NCBI RefSeq assembly: GCF_002078505.1
Contig: NZ_LUAV01000012.1
Coordinates: 187,177 to 251,176 of the forward strand
Reading direction: 5' to 3'
Length of the DNA: 64,000 bases
Origin: Ensifer aridi
GTDB lineage: Bacteria > Pseudomonadota > Alphaproteobacteria > Rhizobiales > Rhizobiaceae
The notes under the pieces are model-generated. The model saw only the letters and a program-made list of their open reading frames with translations, ran no database searches and was not told the DNA's origin. This document shows, piece after piece, positions 8,047-17,376 of this stretch (positions within the stretch are counted from its first letter, which is position 1; every line of letters begins with the position of its first letter). A program made the position numbers and the translations under genes.

Positions 8047-9159
8047 ATGGAAAGCGGACCGATCACTGGTCCGGTTCTGACGGACGCGGCCGCGGGAGAG
8101 ACACCCCTGCGGCCGACCGACCTTTCCGGAGTACCAGCAAAACCCAACCCCGCCCTCGCCGCTGGCGAGCTCGACGGCACATTCTGGCGGCGTTTCGTCT
8201 TTCGCCGTCCTCTCACGGCGCTGATCCTCCAGCGCCTCGGCTTGAGCGTCGGGCTTCTCTTCGCCGTGTCGCTGATGATCTTCGGCGGCGTCGAGGCTCT
8301 CCCCGGCGATTTCGCCACCACCTATCTCGGCCAATCCGCGACGCCGCAGGCGGTCGAGAACATCCGCAAGGATCTCGGCCTCGACAGACCCTGGAGCGAA
8401 CGCTATCTCACCTGGCTCGGCGGTGCAGTGCAAGGCGACTTCGGCACCTCCTGGGCGAGCAAGAACTCCGTCAGCGAGCAGATCGGCAACCGCCTCGGCA
8501 ATTCGCTGTTTCTCGCCTTCTTCGCTGCGCTCATCTCGGTACCGCTTGCAGTCGGGCTCGGCATGCTGGCGGTACAATTCCGCAATCGTATGCCGGACAA
8601 GATCATCAACGTGATATCGCTTGCCGCGATCTCGCTGCCGGAATTCTTCATCGGCTACCTCCTGATTATGGTTTTCGCGGTCCAATTGGGCGTCGCCACC
8701 TTCCCGGCGACCGTCTATGACAGCATGACCCTCACCGAGCGGCTTTCGGCGATCGCCCTGCCGGTGGCGACCCTGGTGCTCGTCGTTCTCGCCCATATGA
8801 TGCGCATGACGCGGGCGGCGATCCTCAACGTCATGTCTTCGGCCTATGTCGAGACCGCGGAGCTCAAGGGTCTCGGCACCTTCCGCATCATTGCCCGCCA
8901 TGCTGCTCCCAATGCCGTGGCGCCGGTCATCAACGTCATCGCGCTGAACCTTGCCTATCTGGTCGTCGGCGTCGTCGTCGTGGAGGTCGTCTTTGTCTAT
9001 CCCGGCATGGGGCAATACATGGTCGATGCCGTGACGGTGCGCGACATGCCGGTCGTGCAGGCATGCGGCCTGATCTTTGCGGCCTTCTACATCTTCCTCA
9101 ATATGGCGGCCGATATTCTCGCCATTCTCGCCAATCCGAGACTGAGGCATCCGCGATGA
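8047..9159 (+). CDS. ABC transporter permease, DppB type
   Basis: 370 residues, with an N-terminal extension of about 65 residues before the first membrane helix (ALILQRLGLSVGLLFAVSL). The rest is a typical BPD_transp_1 permease with about six helices and the EAA-like loop ETAELKGLGTFRIIARHAAPN that contacts the ATPase. The gene starts two bases after the binding-protein stop and overlaps the next permease by ATGA. It is one half of the inner-membrane channel for the peptide-type importer. The long N-terminal extension is unusual for DppB and might be partly mis-started, but no better start is visible. Confidence 0.9.
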   Translation: MESGPITGPVLTDAAAGETPLRPTDLSGVPAKPNPALAAGELDGTFWRRFVFRRPLTALILQRLGLSVGLLFAVSLMIFGGVEALPGDFATTYLGQSATPQAVENIRKDLGLDRPWSERYLTWLGGAVQGDFGTSWASKNSVSEQIGNRLGNSLFLAFFAALISVPLAVGLGMLAVQFRNRMPDKIINVISLAAISLPEFFIGYLLIMVFAVQLGVATFPATVYDSMTLTERLSAIALPVATLVLVVLAHMMRMTRAAILNVMSSAYVETAELKGLGTFRIIARHAAPNAVAPVINVIALNLAYLVVGVVVVEVVFVYPGMGQYMVDAVTVRDMPVVQACGLIFAAFYIFLNMAADILAILANPRLRHPR

Positions 9160-9983
9160 ATGTGAAATCCATCCCCATCAGCGCCTGGATCGGCATTGCC
9201 GGCATCGCTCTTGCCATTCTCTGCGCGATTTTCGCGCCGGTGCTCGCCCCCTATGGCGAGCGCGACGTGGTCGGCGAGATCTGGATGCCGGCCGGCGGCG
9301 ACTTCCTGCTCGGCACCGACAATCTCGGGCGCGACCTGCTTTCGCGCCTGATCTACGGCGCCCGCACCACCATTCTCGTGGCGCTGGCGGCAACCGTACT
9401 CTCCTTCGCGCTCGGCATGATCCTGAGCTTCGCCGCGGCCGTCATGGGCGGCTTCGTCGACCAGCTCTTTTCCCGCTTCAACGACCTGATGATGGCGATC
9501 CCGACGCTGATCTTCGCGCTCGTCGTTCTTGCCGTGCTGCCGCAGCATCTCTGGATCCTGATCCTCGTTATGGCCGTGCTCGACTCCACCCGCGTCTTTC
9601 GCATCGGCCGGGCTGTCGCGCTCGACGTCGCGGTGATGGAATTCGTCGAGGCAGCAAGGCTTCGCGGCGAAGGCAGCCTCTGGATCATCTTCCGGGAGAT
9701 CCTGCCGAACACGCTGTCGCCGCTGCTTGCCGAGTTCGGCCTGCGTTTCGCCTTCTCGATCCTGTTCCTTTCCACGCTCTCCTTTCTCGGCCTCGGCATC
9801 CAGCCGCCGGCCGCCGACTGGGGCGGCATGGTCAAGGACAACAAGGACGGCATCATCTTCGGCATTTCGGCCGCTCTTGTTCCGGGTGCCGCCATCGCCA
9901 CCCTTGCGATCTGCGTCAATCTCGTCGTCGACTGGCTGATGAAGCGCACCTCGAGCCTGAAAGGAGGGCGTGGCGATGCCTGA
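9156..9983 (+). CDS. ABC transporter permease, DppC type
   Basis: 275 residues. An N-terminal helix (SAWIGIAGIALAILCAIFAP) is followed by the DppC-type periplasmic segment GTDNLGRDLLSRLIYGAR and the EAA loop EAARLRGEGSLWIIFREILPN. The start ATG overlaps the DppB-type stop by four bases, which indicates translational coupling. It forms the second half of the inner-membrane pore. The C-terminal coding end overlaps the ATPase start by 8 bp. Confidence 0.92.
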   Translation: MNVKSIPISAWIGIAGIALAILCAIFAPVLAPYGERDVVGEIWMPAGGDFLLGTDNLGRDLLSRLIYGARTTILVALAATVLSFALGMILSFAAAVMGGFVDQLFSRFNDLMMAIPTLIFALVVLAVLPQHLWILILVMAVLDSTRVFRIGRAVALDVAVMEFVEAARLRGEGSLWIIFREILPNTLSPLLAEFGLRFAFSILFLSTLSFLGLGIQPPAADWGGMVKDNKDGIIFGISAALVPGAAIATLAICVNLVVDWLMKRTSSLKGGRGDA

Positions 9984-11607
9984 GCTGCTTTCCGTCAAGA
10001 ACCTGAAGATCGAGGCGACAAGCTATCCGCCCGGCGAGCCGCCGAAGGTCGTGACGCTGGTCGAAGGCGTCTCCTTCGATCTGCAAAAGGGCAAGGTGCT
10101 CGGGCTCATCGGCGAATCCGGCGCCGGCAAGTCGACGATCGGCCTTTCGGCGCTTGCCTATGGTCGCGGCGGATGCGGCATCACCGGCGGCGAGGTGCTG
10201 CTCAACGGTAAGGATATCCTCAAGCTCGACCGCAGCGGCATCAACTCCGTGCGCGGCGCCCATGTCTGCTATGTGGCTCAGTCTGCGGCGGCCGCGTTCA
10301 ACCCCGCCCACAAGCTTGGCGAACAGGTGATCGAGGCGTCGCTGCGCCACGGCATCATGAACAGGGCGGAGGCGCAGAAACGCGCGCTTTACCTGTTCCG
10401 CGTGCTGGGCCTGCCCAATCCCGAAACCTTCGGCGAGCGCTACCCGCACCAGGTGTCCGGCGGCCAATTGCAGCGTGCGATGACCGCCATGGCGCTCTGC
10501 CCCAATCCGGAACTGATCGTCTTCGACGAACCGACAACGGCGCTCGACGTGACCACCCAGATCGACGTTCTCGCCGCCATCAAGCACGCGATCGAGGAGA
10601 CGCATACGGCAGCGCTCTACATCACCCACGATCTCGCGGTGGTCGCCCAGATCTCCGACGACATCATGGTGCTGCGCCACGGCAAGACCGTCGAATACGG
10701 CACTACAAAGCAGGTGATCGAAGCGCCGAAGGAAGACTATACCCGCGCCCTCGTCAGCGTCCGCCAGACGAAGCGAGACGAAGCCACGGACCAGTCCGGC
10801 ACGCTTCTCAAGATCGAGAACGTGCACGCTGCCTATGGCAACGGGTTCAAGGTCCTGCACGACGTCTCGATGCATCTGCCGAAGGGCCAGACGTTGGCGA
10901 TCGTCGGCGAATCCGGATCCGGCAAATCGACGCTCGCACGGGTGATCACCGGGCTCCTGCCGCCGACCGAAGGCCACATCACCTTCGAGGGCAAGGAACT
11001 GCCTCGAACATTGAAAGGACGGTCGCGGGAGGAACTGCGCCGCATCCAGATGATCTACCAGATGGCGGACACCGCGATGAACCCCCGCCAGACGGTGCGC
11101 GACATCATCGGCCGGCCGCTTTCCTTCTATTTCAGCATGCACGGCGCCAGGAAGACCGAGCGCGTCAAAGAACTGCTCGACCAGATCGAGATGGGCTCGC
11201 GCTTTCTGGACCGCTACCCCGCCGAACTTTCCGGCGGCCAGAAGCAGCGCGTGGCGATCGCCCGAGCCCTTGCCGCCAAGCCTGAACTCATCCTCTGCGA
11301 CGAGCCTACTTCGGCACTCGACCCGCTGGTCGCCGAAGGCATCCTCAATCTTCTTATGAAGCTTCAGGAAGAAACCTCTGTTTCTTATGTCTTTATCACG
11401 CACGACATCGCGATCGTGAGGGCGATCGCCGACAGCGTCGCGGTGATGCACCGCGGGCGGCTCGTGCGCTTCGGCCCGAAATCGAAGGTGCTCTCGCCGC
11501 CCTTCGACGACTACACAGACCTGCTGTTGAAGTCGGTTCCGGAAATGGAAATCGGTTGGCTTGAAAGGGTGCTGAAAACGCGTCGAATGGAGAGCGCCGG
11601 CAATTGA
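9976..11607 (+). CDS. ABC transporter ATP-binding protein with two fused nucleotide-binding domains (DppD-DppF type)
   Basis: 543 residues with two complete ATPase domains in one chain. Domain 1 has Walker [10 protein letters not shown], signature [10 protein letters not shown] and Walker [13 protein letters not shown]. Domain 2 has [21 protein letters not shown] and [12 protein letters not shown]. It powers import through the two preceding permeases, and one chain supplies both catalytic sites. AAGGAGGG at 9961-9968 is best spaced for ATG 9976; a GTG at 9970 would be too close. It is the last gene of this plus-strand operon and converges on the regulator gene downstream. Confidence 0.93.
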   Translation: MPELLSVKNLKIEATSYPPGEPPKVVTLVEGVSFDLQKGKVLGLIGESGAGKSTIGLSALAYGRGGCGITGGEVLLNGKDILKLDRSGINSVRGAHVCYVAQSAAAAFNPAHKLGEQVIEASLRHGIMNRAEAQKRALYLFRVLGLPNPETFGERYPHQVSGGQLQRAMTAMALCPNPELIVFDEPTTALDVTTQIDVLAAIKHAIEETHTAALYITHDLAVVAQISDDIMVLRHGKTVEYGTTKQVIEAPKEDYTRALVSVRQTKRDEATDQSGTLLKIENVHAAYGNGFKVLHDVSMHLPKGQTLAIVGESGSGKSTLARVITGLLPPTEGHITFEGKELPRTLKGRSREELRRIQMIYQMADTAMNPRQTVRDIIGRPLSFYFSMHGARKTERVKELLDQIEMGSRFLDRYPAELSGGQKQRVAIARALAAKPELILCDEPTSALDPLVAEGILNLLMKLQEETSVSYVFITHDIAIVRAIADSVAVMHRGRLVRFGPKSKVLSPPFDDYTDLLLKSVPEMEIGWLERVLKTRRMESAGN

Positions 11608-11689
11608 CGGATCGGCGTCTCTCGCGCGTCGTATGAGCGGCGAAAGATGCCTCGCGAGCTCCGGAGCCCGGGAGGCGAACCGCCGGCTC

Positions 11690-12484
11690 TCAATATTCGG
11701 TCGGCACGCTCAGCACCTCGGCCGCCGGTGTGTCGAGAAAGCTCTTAACCGTTGCCGGCAGTTGTCGCGATCCGAACGAGAGCACGCCGCAGCGCCCTAG
11801 CATCTGACGATGGTCCGGTTCCTGGCCGATGTAGCGCCAGATCATCCGCGACGCGTACGGCTGGTTTTCCTTGCGCCAGGAAACGCCCATGGTCGTGCCG
11901 CGGAGATAGACGCGCTGGTGCACGTCGAACGGCATCAGGATCGTTTGCGAAAGCATCGGCTCCCATCCGACGCTGCGCTCTGTGATGAAGATCCGGTTTC
12001 GCCAGAAGGTGACGAGTCCGACGTACTTGGAGAACTGCTGGATTTCGTTCGCAGCGTCGCGGATACGCTCGATCGATTTCACGCGGATGGAGCCACTGGC
12101 CTCGTAGATTCGCGAACAGGAGCAGACGACGAGACCAGGCCACGACGGCGACGTGTGATAGGTCTGATAATAGCCGATGTGCCGCCTCAACGCCGAGAGA
12201 TCGCCGGGGAAGCCTTCGAACAGCAATCGCGCCTCGGAGCGATCCTGGTCGGGGCGGATCAGTCGCGCCTCGAACAGCTTCGGCGACAACGAAAAGTCCT
12301 GCGCCGAAAGCCCGAAGAAGGCGGCGATCCGGGCGATATTGTGTGGCGAAGGCCGTGCCTCGCCGCTGATATAGCGATTGAACTGCTGGCGATTGATGCC
12401 GATCTCACGGCAAATCTGCGAAATCGAGCGCCGTGTCGCGCAGGCGAAACGCAAATTGGCGACGAATGTCTCTGCCTGCTCCAC
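11690..12484 (-). CDS. XRE-like helix-turn-helix transcriptional regulator
   Basis: 264 residues from a GTG at 12484, which has GGGAG seven bases upstream; a TTG at 12529 would extend it through the repeats discussed below. The N-terminal region is a lambda-repressor-like HTH (SISQICREIGINRQQFNRYISGE). The remaining 190 residues match no domain I know and may sense a ligand. It lies between the ABC operon and the second binding-protein gene and is divergent from the latter, so it probably controls that gene, itself and perhaps the importer. This local-regulator role is inferred from position. Confidence 0.8.
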   Translation of the reverse strand: MEQAETFVANLRFACATRRSISQICREIGINRQQFNRYISGEARPSPHNIARIAAFFGLSAQDFSLSPKLFEARLIRPDQDRSEARLLFEGFPGDLSALRRHIGYYQTYHTSPSWPGLVVCSCSRIYEASGSIRVKSIERIRDAANEIQQFSKYVGLVTFWRNRIFITERSVGWEPMLSQTILMPFDVHQRVYLRGTTMGVSWRKENQPYASRMIWRYIGQEPDHRQMLGRCGVLSFGSRQLPATVKSFLDTPAAEVLSVPTEY

Positions 12485-12512
12485 GCCGATGCTCCCAGAC
12501 CTCGATTGCGTA

Positions 12513-12543
12513 GCGTAAACTTGCGTCAAGAAGCGTCAAGTCG
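12513..12543. promoter_or_regulatory. three 10-bp-phased direct repeats, candidate operator
   Basis: GCGTAAACTT, GCGTCAAGAA and GCGTCAAGTC lie head to tail with an exact 10 bp period, followed by a partial GCG. They fall between the divergent HTH regulator (start 12484) and the second binding-protein gene (start 12610). Repeats on one face of the helix are typical of cooperative repressor binding. No RNA-polymerase boxes were assigned. Confidence 0.55.
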
Positions 12544-12609
12544 CGAAATTGTGTGCTGCCCGGCAGCCGCTAGGTTTTCCGTCGAAAAAACACAGAAGGG
12601 AACATGCAC

Positions 12610-14199
12610 ATGACCGAATTCACAAAGCGTGCGGACGGCCTGATCGTGTCGACCGGCATCAACCGGCGCGGATTTCTCGCGGGTACGGCAGCGCTTAGTC
12701 TCGCCGCCACCGTGGGAAGCTCGATAATGGCCGGCGAGGCGCGAGGACAGGAACCGAAGCGCGGCGGCCATTTGAAGCTCGGTCTCAAGGGCGGCGCCAC
12801 GACCGACTCCCTTGATCCGGCCGCCTATACCGGCTCCGTCTCCTTCGTGATCGGCCATCTCTGGGGCGACAAACTCGTCGAATCCGATCCGGTGACCGGC
12901 GCGCCCCTGCCCTCGATTGCCTCCTCCTGGGAGCCTTCCGCGGATGCTTCGGTGTGGACCTTCAAGATCCGCAGCGATATCGCCTTCCATGATGGCAGCA
13001 ACCTGACGGTCGCCGACGTCGTCGCGACGCTGAAGCGGCACTCCCACGAGGGCTCGAAGTCCGGCGCGCTCGGTCTGATGCGCTCGATCAAGACGATCGA
13101 GGAGAAGGCCGGCGACCTCGTCCTGACCCTTGCGGAAGGCAATGCGGACTTGCCGCTGCTCCTCACCGACTACCATCTGATCATCCAGCCGCGCGGCGGC
13201 GTCGACAATCCTGCCTCACCGATTGGAACAGGCCCCTACAAGCTCGTGAGCTATGAGGCTGGCCTCCGCGCGACCTTCGAAAAGAACACCGCCGACTGGC
13301 GGTCGGACCGCGGCTTTGTCGACAGCGTCGAAATTATCGTGATGAACGACAACTCGGCGCGCATCGCGGCCCTGTCCTCGGGCCAGGTGCACTTGATCAA
13401 CAACGTCGACCCGAAGACGGTGCCGCTGTTGAAGCGTGCCCCGCGCGTCCAGATTCTGCAGACACCAGGCAAAGGCTTCTACAGCTTCCTCATGCATTGC
13501 AATACGGCGCCTTTCGACAACAACGATCTCAGGATGGCGCTTAAATATGCAATTGATCGGCAGGCCATCCTCGATCGCGCCGTCGGCGGCTACGGCAAGC
13601 TTGGCAACGATTATCCGGTGAACGAAAACTACGCGCTGGCCCCGGAAGGCATCGAGCAGCGCGTCTACGATCCCGACAAAGCCGCCTTCCACTACAAAAA
13701 GTCCGGTCACGACCGGCCGATCCTGTTGCGCACCTCGGACGCCGCCTTCCCCGGCGCGGTCGATGCCGCGGTGCTCTTCCAGGAAAGTGCCCGCAAGGCC
13801 GGCATCGAGATCGAGGTCCGCCGCGAACCGGAAGACGGCTACTGGACCAATGTCTGGAACGTCCAGCCGTTCTGCGCTTCCTATTGGGGTGGCCGCCCGA
13901 CGCAGGACTCCCGCTATTCGACCTCTTATCTTTCGAGCGCTGAATGGAACGACACGCGCTTCAAGCGGGAGGATTTTGATAAACTGCTTCTAACCGCACG
14001 CTCCGAGCTTGACGAGACGAAGCGCAAGGACCTCTATCATCGGATGGCTCTCATGGTCCGCGACGAAGGCGGCCTCATCTTGCCGGTCTTCAACGACTAT
14101 GTGAACGCCGCCTCCGCCTCGCTCAAGGGCTTCGTGCATGATATCGGCAACGACCTTTCGAACGGCTACATTGGAAGCCGCGTCTGGTTTGATAGCTGA
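12610..14199 (+). CDS. Tat-exported ABC transporter substrate-binding protein, family 5, copy 2
   Basis: 529 residues, exactly as long as copy 1 and alignable without gaps at the N-terminus. It has a twin-arginine motif INRRGFLAG with RR at 19-20, and the mature part begins QEPKRGGHLKLGL at residue 47 in both. The start at 12610 is supported by AGAAGGGA eight bases upstream; ATG 12604 is the alternative. Much of the body is identical to copy 1, including LLLTDYHLIIQP and WNVQPFC. It is a second ligand-binding subunit, probably feeding the same permease-ATPase set. Twenty-two bases separate it from the CocE/NonD hydrolase gene, so the two are likely co-transcribed. Confidence 0.9.
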   Translation: MTEFTKRADGLIVSTGINRRGFLAGTAALSLAATVGSSIMAGEARGQEPKRGGHLKLGLKGGATTDSLDPAAYTGSVSFVIGHLWGDKLVESDPVTGAPLPSIASSWEPSADASVWTFKIRSDIAFHDGSNLTVADVVATLKRHSHEGSKSGALGLMRSIKTIEEKAGDLVLTLAEGNADLPLLLTDYHLIIQPRGGVDNPASPIGTGPYKLVSYEAGLRATFEKNTADWRSDRGFVDSVEIIVMNDNSARIAALSSGQVHLINNVDPKTVPLLKRAPRVQILQTPGKGFYSFLMHCNTAPFDNNDLRMALKYAIDRQAILDRAVGGYGKLGNDYPVNENYALAPEGIEQRVYDPDKAAFHYKKSGHDRPILLRTSDAAFPGAVDAAVLFQESARKAGIEIEVRREPEDGYWTNVWNVQPFCASYWGGRPTQDSRYSTSYLSSAEWNDTRFKREDFDKLLLTARSELDETKRKDLYHRMALMVRDEGGLILPVFNDYVNAASASLKGFVHDIGNDLSNGYIGSRVWFDS

Positions 14200-14221
14200 G
14201 ACGGATCGAGAGGTAGCCAAC

Positions 14222-16219
14222 ATGGTCGATCGCAGTTTTACCGTGATAGAGAACGAGTGGATCACGCTCAAGGACGGAACTCGGCTTGCCGCGCGGATCT
14301 GGATGCCGGAAGGCACGGAACAGAATCCAGTACCGGCGGTGCTCGAATACCTGCCCTATCGCAAGCGCGACGGGACCTGCGCGCGCGACGAATCCACCTA
14401 TCCGGTTTTCGCGGCCGCCGGCATTGCTGGCGTGCGCGTCGACATCCGAGGCTCCGGCGAATCGGAAGGCGTGATCGACGGTGAATATACGCCGCGCGAG
14501 CTTTCCGACGGCTGCGAGATCATCGATTGGATTGCCGCGCAACCCTGGTCGAACGGCAAGGTCGGCATGATGGGGATATCCTGGGGCGGTTTCAACTGCC
14601 TGCAGGTGGCGGCACTCAAGCCGCCGGCGTTGAAGGCGGTGATCTCGATCGCTTCGACTGTCGATCGCTACAACGACGACATACACTACAAGAACGGCTG
14701 TCACCTCTCGGCGCAACTCTCCTGGGCGGCGACCATGCTCGCCTATCAGTCGCGCTCGCCCGATCCGGAGCTCGTCGGCGAGCGCTGGAGGGAAATGTGG
14801 CTGGAGCGATTGGAGAACGAGCCCTTCTTTCTCGAAGAATGGCTCGAGCACCAGCGCCGCGATGATTTCTGGCGGCATGGCTCGATTTGCGAGGATTTCG
14901 ACGGCTTTCCCATTCCCGCTCTCGTCATCGCCGGCTGGGCCGACGGCTACCGCAACACGCCGATCAAGGCGATTGAGGGCCTCGGCGACAAGGCCAAGGG
15001 GCTCATCGGTCCCTGGGTCCACAAATATCCGCATTTCGCCTGGCCGAAGCCGCGGGCGGACTTCCACAGTGAAGCCATCCGCTGGTGGAACCGCTGGCTG
15101 CATGACGGGCGAAATGACGCGGAAACTCTTCCGCAGATGCGCGCCTATATTCTCGACGGGCCGAGACCGGCCCTCAGGCGCGACCGAGACCCGGGCCGCT
15201 GGATCGCCAAGGATCGGTGGGCCCCACCCGAGATGCGCGCCTTCGTCGCGACAAGCGACGGCAGCCTCGCCATCGACCCTTCTTCGCGGCGAGGGATCGG
15301 CGATGTCTATCTACGCTCGCCTCTCGACACCGGCACGGCCGCCGGCGAATATTTCACGCTGAAGCCGGATGCCGAGATGGCGGGCGACCAGCGCATCGAC
15401 GACGCCGGCTCCCTCACCTTCGACACGCATCCATTGCTCGAGGCGGAGGATTATCTCGGGCAGCCGGTCCTCTCGCTCGAGGTCTCCTGCGCCGCCGAAA
15501 CAGCCAACCTGATCGCCCGTCTCGTCGACATCCATCCCGACGGCACGGCGACCCGCGTCTCCTTCGGCGTTCTCAACCTCGCCCATCGCAACGGCAATGC
15601 AAAACCGTTGCCGATGGAGAAAAATCGCAAGACGCGCGTCACGCTGGTGCTCGACGCTTGTGGCTACCGCTTCCGCCCCGGCCATCGCATCCGGCTGTCG
15701 CTGTCGACCTCCTATTGGCCGATGATCCTCCCGCCCCCGAGCGATCCGGGGCTGACGATAGACACGGCGAGCCTGTCGCTGTCACTGCCGCTCCTCGGCG
15801 ACCATCGCGAGATCGTCGTGCCGCAGCCCGCGAACCCCGAGCCGCTGCCGCACTACATCGCGCATTCGCCGGCTGAAACCCGCCGCACGGTCGAACGCGA
15901 CATGACGAAGGGCGTGACCCGCTACCGGATCTACGAGGACACCGGCCTCGTCGAACACCCCGACACCGGCAACGCGACGCAGGATATCCGCGATGAAACC
16001 TGGTCTATCGCACCCCAGGATCCGCACTCGATGACGGGCATTTCGACCTGGACCTGCATCGCACGACGGGGTCGGCAGACGCTCAAGACGATCTCGACCT
16101 CGCATCTGGGCTGCACGGAAACCGAATGGATCACATCGGCAAAGGTCGAGGCTTTTGAGGGCGAGGAGAAGATTTTCGAGAAGAGCTTCGAGAAGCGGAT
16201 CAGGCGGGATTTCATGTAG
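14222..16219 (+). CDS. CocE/NonD family serine hydrolase (X-Pro dipeptidyl-peptidase fold)
   Basis: 665 residues. The alpha/beta-hydrolase core carries the nucleophile motif GISWGGFN (Ser near residue 121), the acid in the region ADGYRNTP, and the His in GPWVHKYPH. The C-terminal third is the X-Pro dipeptidyl-peptidase C-terminal jelly-roll. Family members hydrolyse esters or amides (cocaine esterase, glutaryl-7-ACA acylase, X-Pro peptidases). No signal peptide is visible, so it should act in the cytoplasm on imported substrate. The start at 14222 follows GAGAGG. Pairing with the peptide-type binding proteins suggests uptake followed by hydrolysis of the same compound. The exact substrate is unknown. 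Confidence 0.88.
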   Translation: MVDRSFTVIENEWITLKDGTRLAARIWMPEGTEQNPVPAVLEYLPYRKRDGTCARDESTYPVFAAAGIAGVRVDIRGSGESEGVIDGEYTPRELSDGCEIIDWIAAQPWSNGKVGMMGISWGGFNCLQVAALKPPALKAVISIASTVDRYNDDIHYKNGCHLSAQLSWAATMLAYQSRSPDPELVGERWREMWLERLENEPFFLEEWLEHQRRDDFWRHGSICEDFDGFPIPALVIAGWADGYRNTPIKAIEGLGDKAKGLIGPWVHKYPHFAWPKPRADFHSEAIRWWNRWLHDGRNDAETLPQMRAYILDGPRPALRRDRDPGRWIAKDRWAPPEMRAFVATSDGSLAIDPSSRRGIGDVYLRSPLDTGTAAGEYFTLKPDAEMAGDQRIDDAGSLTFDTHPLLEAEDYLGQPVLSLEVSCAAETANLIARLVDIHPDGTATRVSFGVLNLAHRNGNAKPLPMEKNRKTRVTLVLDACGYRFRPGHRIRLSLSTSYWPMILPPPSDPGLTIDTASLSLSLPLLGDHREIVVPQPANPEPLPHYIAHSPAETRRTVERDMTKGVTRYRIYEDTGLVEHPDTGNATQDIRDETWSIAPQDPHSMTGISTWTCIARRGRQTLKTISTSHLGCTETEWITSAKVEAFEGEEKIFEKSFEKRIRRDFM

Positions 16220-16330
16220 GCGATCGGCCCGCGTCGTTGCCCTCATCCCGCTGCCGCGCCCTCGCGCAGGATCGGTTTCGCACCCGTAAGCAGTCGATGA
16301 ACGTCAGTCGCCCCACTTATTTCTTCTTGC

Positions 16331-17254
16331 TCATTCCGTTCCAACCAGTTGCGCGAGGCCATGAACGAGATGGCGAAATCCCGCTCGCGCGCCAGGGCTC
16401 ATGTGCCGCGCCCGCAGCCAGGCATGGATCATCTGCGGCTCCTCGCGATAGGTGACGTCGACGCCCGCTTGCGCGAGCCGGGCGGCATAGGTCCGCGCGT
16501 CGTCCCGTAGCGGATCGAAATGCGCGCCGGTGATATAGGCCGGTGGAAGTCCGGAAAGATCCGTAGCCCTCAGCGGGTAAGCGAGGGAGTCCTCGGCAGG
16601 CGCCTGCAGCACGTCGCGATAATAGGCCACGTCCGTCGTCGAAAGCCCCGGCGCCTCCGCCATCTCGACATAAGAGCCGCTAACAAGATCGCCGCCGAGA
16701 CCGGGATAGATCAGCACTTGGCCCGCAATGCCGGAAAGCCCCTCCGCCTTCGCCTTGAGCACGATACCCGCCGCAAGGTTCCCTCCTGCACTGTCGCCAA
16801 CTACGACGACCGGGCGGTCATCGGCCAGAAGGCTTTCGAGCACCGCATAACAATCCTCGAAGGCCGCCGGCCAGATATGCTCCGGCGCCAATCGATAGTC
16901 GATCGAAATCAGTTCGGCGCGCGCACCATGGGCAAGTTCCGCACAGATCGCGTCATGACTTTCCAACGAGCCGACGACGAAGCCGCCGCCATGGATGTAA
17001 AAAACACGTGTCTCGGTCGCGACCTTCGCGGGGCGATAATGTCTGACAGGGGTCCGCCCGGCCACGCGTTCGTCCCGCCGCGTCAGGCCCTCCGGCGAAG
17101 GCGCATCGAATTCGGCGCAGAGCGCGTCGTACCATCGGCGTTGCTGCACGATAGATGCATTGACCGCGTCTGCGGGATAGAATCTTTCGCAGCGCTCGTG
17201 AAAAGCGAGAATGCCGGCTTCTGTCGGCATTGGTCTTGTTGATTTCTTATCCAT
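16331..17254 (-). CDS. alpha/beta hydrolase, hormone-sensitive-lipase (family IV) type
   Basis: 307 residues. The family-IV oxyanion motif YIHGGGFVVGS and the nucleophile motif VVVGDSAGGNLAAG are present, and the late segment DPLRDDARTYAARL contains the catalytic Asp, with His in MIHAWL. It is probably a cytoplasmic carboxylesterase for small acyl esters. The start at 17254 has GGGAG six bases upstream; 43 further in-frame codons upstream are unlikely. It is divergent from the LysR gene at 17377, with only 122 bp between them, so LysR control is possible. The natural substrate is unknown. Confidence 0.88.
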   Translation of the reverse strand: MDKKSTRPMPTEAGILAFHERCERFYPADAVNASIVQQRRWYDALCAEFDAPSPEGLTRRDERVAGRTPVRHYRPAKVATETRVFYIHGGGFVVGSLESHDAICAELAHGARAELISIDYRLAPEHIWPAAFEDCYAVLESLLADDRPVVVVGDSAGGNLAAGIVLKAKAEGLSGIAGQVLIYPGLGGDLVSGSYVEMAEAPGLSTTDVAYYRDVLQAPAEDSLAYPLRATDLSGLPPAYITGAHFDPLRDDARTYAARLAQAGVDVTYREEPQMIHAWLRARHMSPGARAGFRHLVHGLAQLVGTE

Positions 17255-17376
17255 CCTGTGCTCCCTTGAGGGCAGCTTAGCATCGCCGCGCCGCCGCGCA
17301 CGGCAAAATGCGCCAACGCCTGCCGCGGTCCGCGCATTGCTTGCGTTTCCCTCAGCAAGCGGTGTTAATTCGCTCC

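Noticed and set aside
9916..11451. 511-codon minus-strand ORF antisense to the fused ATPase
   Set aside because: The plus strand encodes two full ATPase domains; the antisense product has unusual His/Asp/Arg-rich composition typical of shadows.
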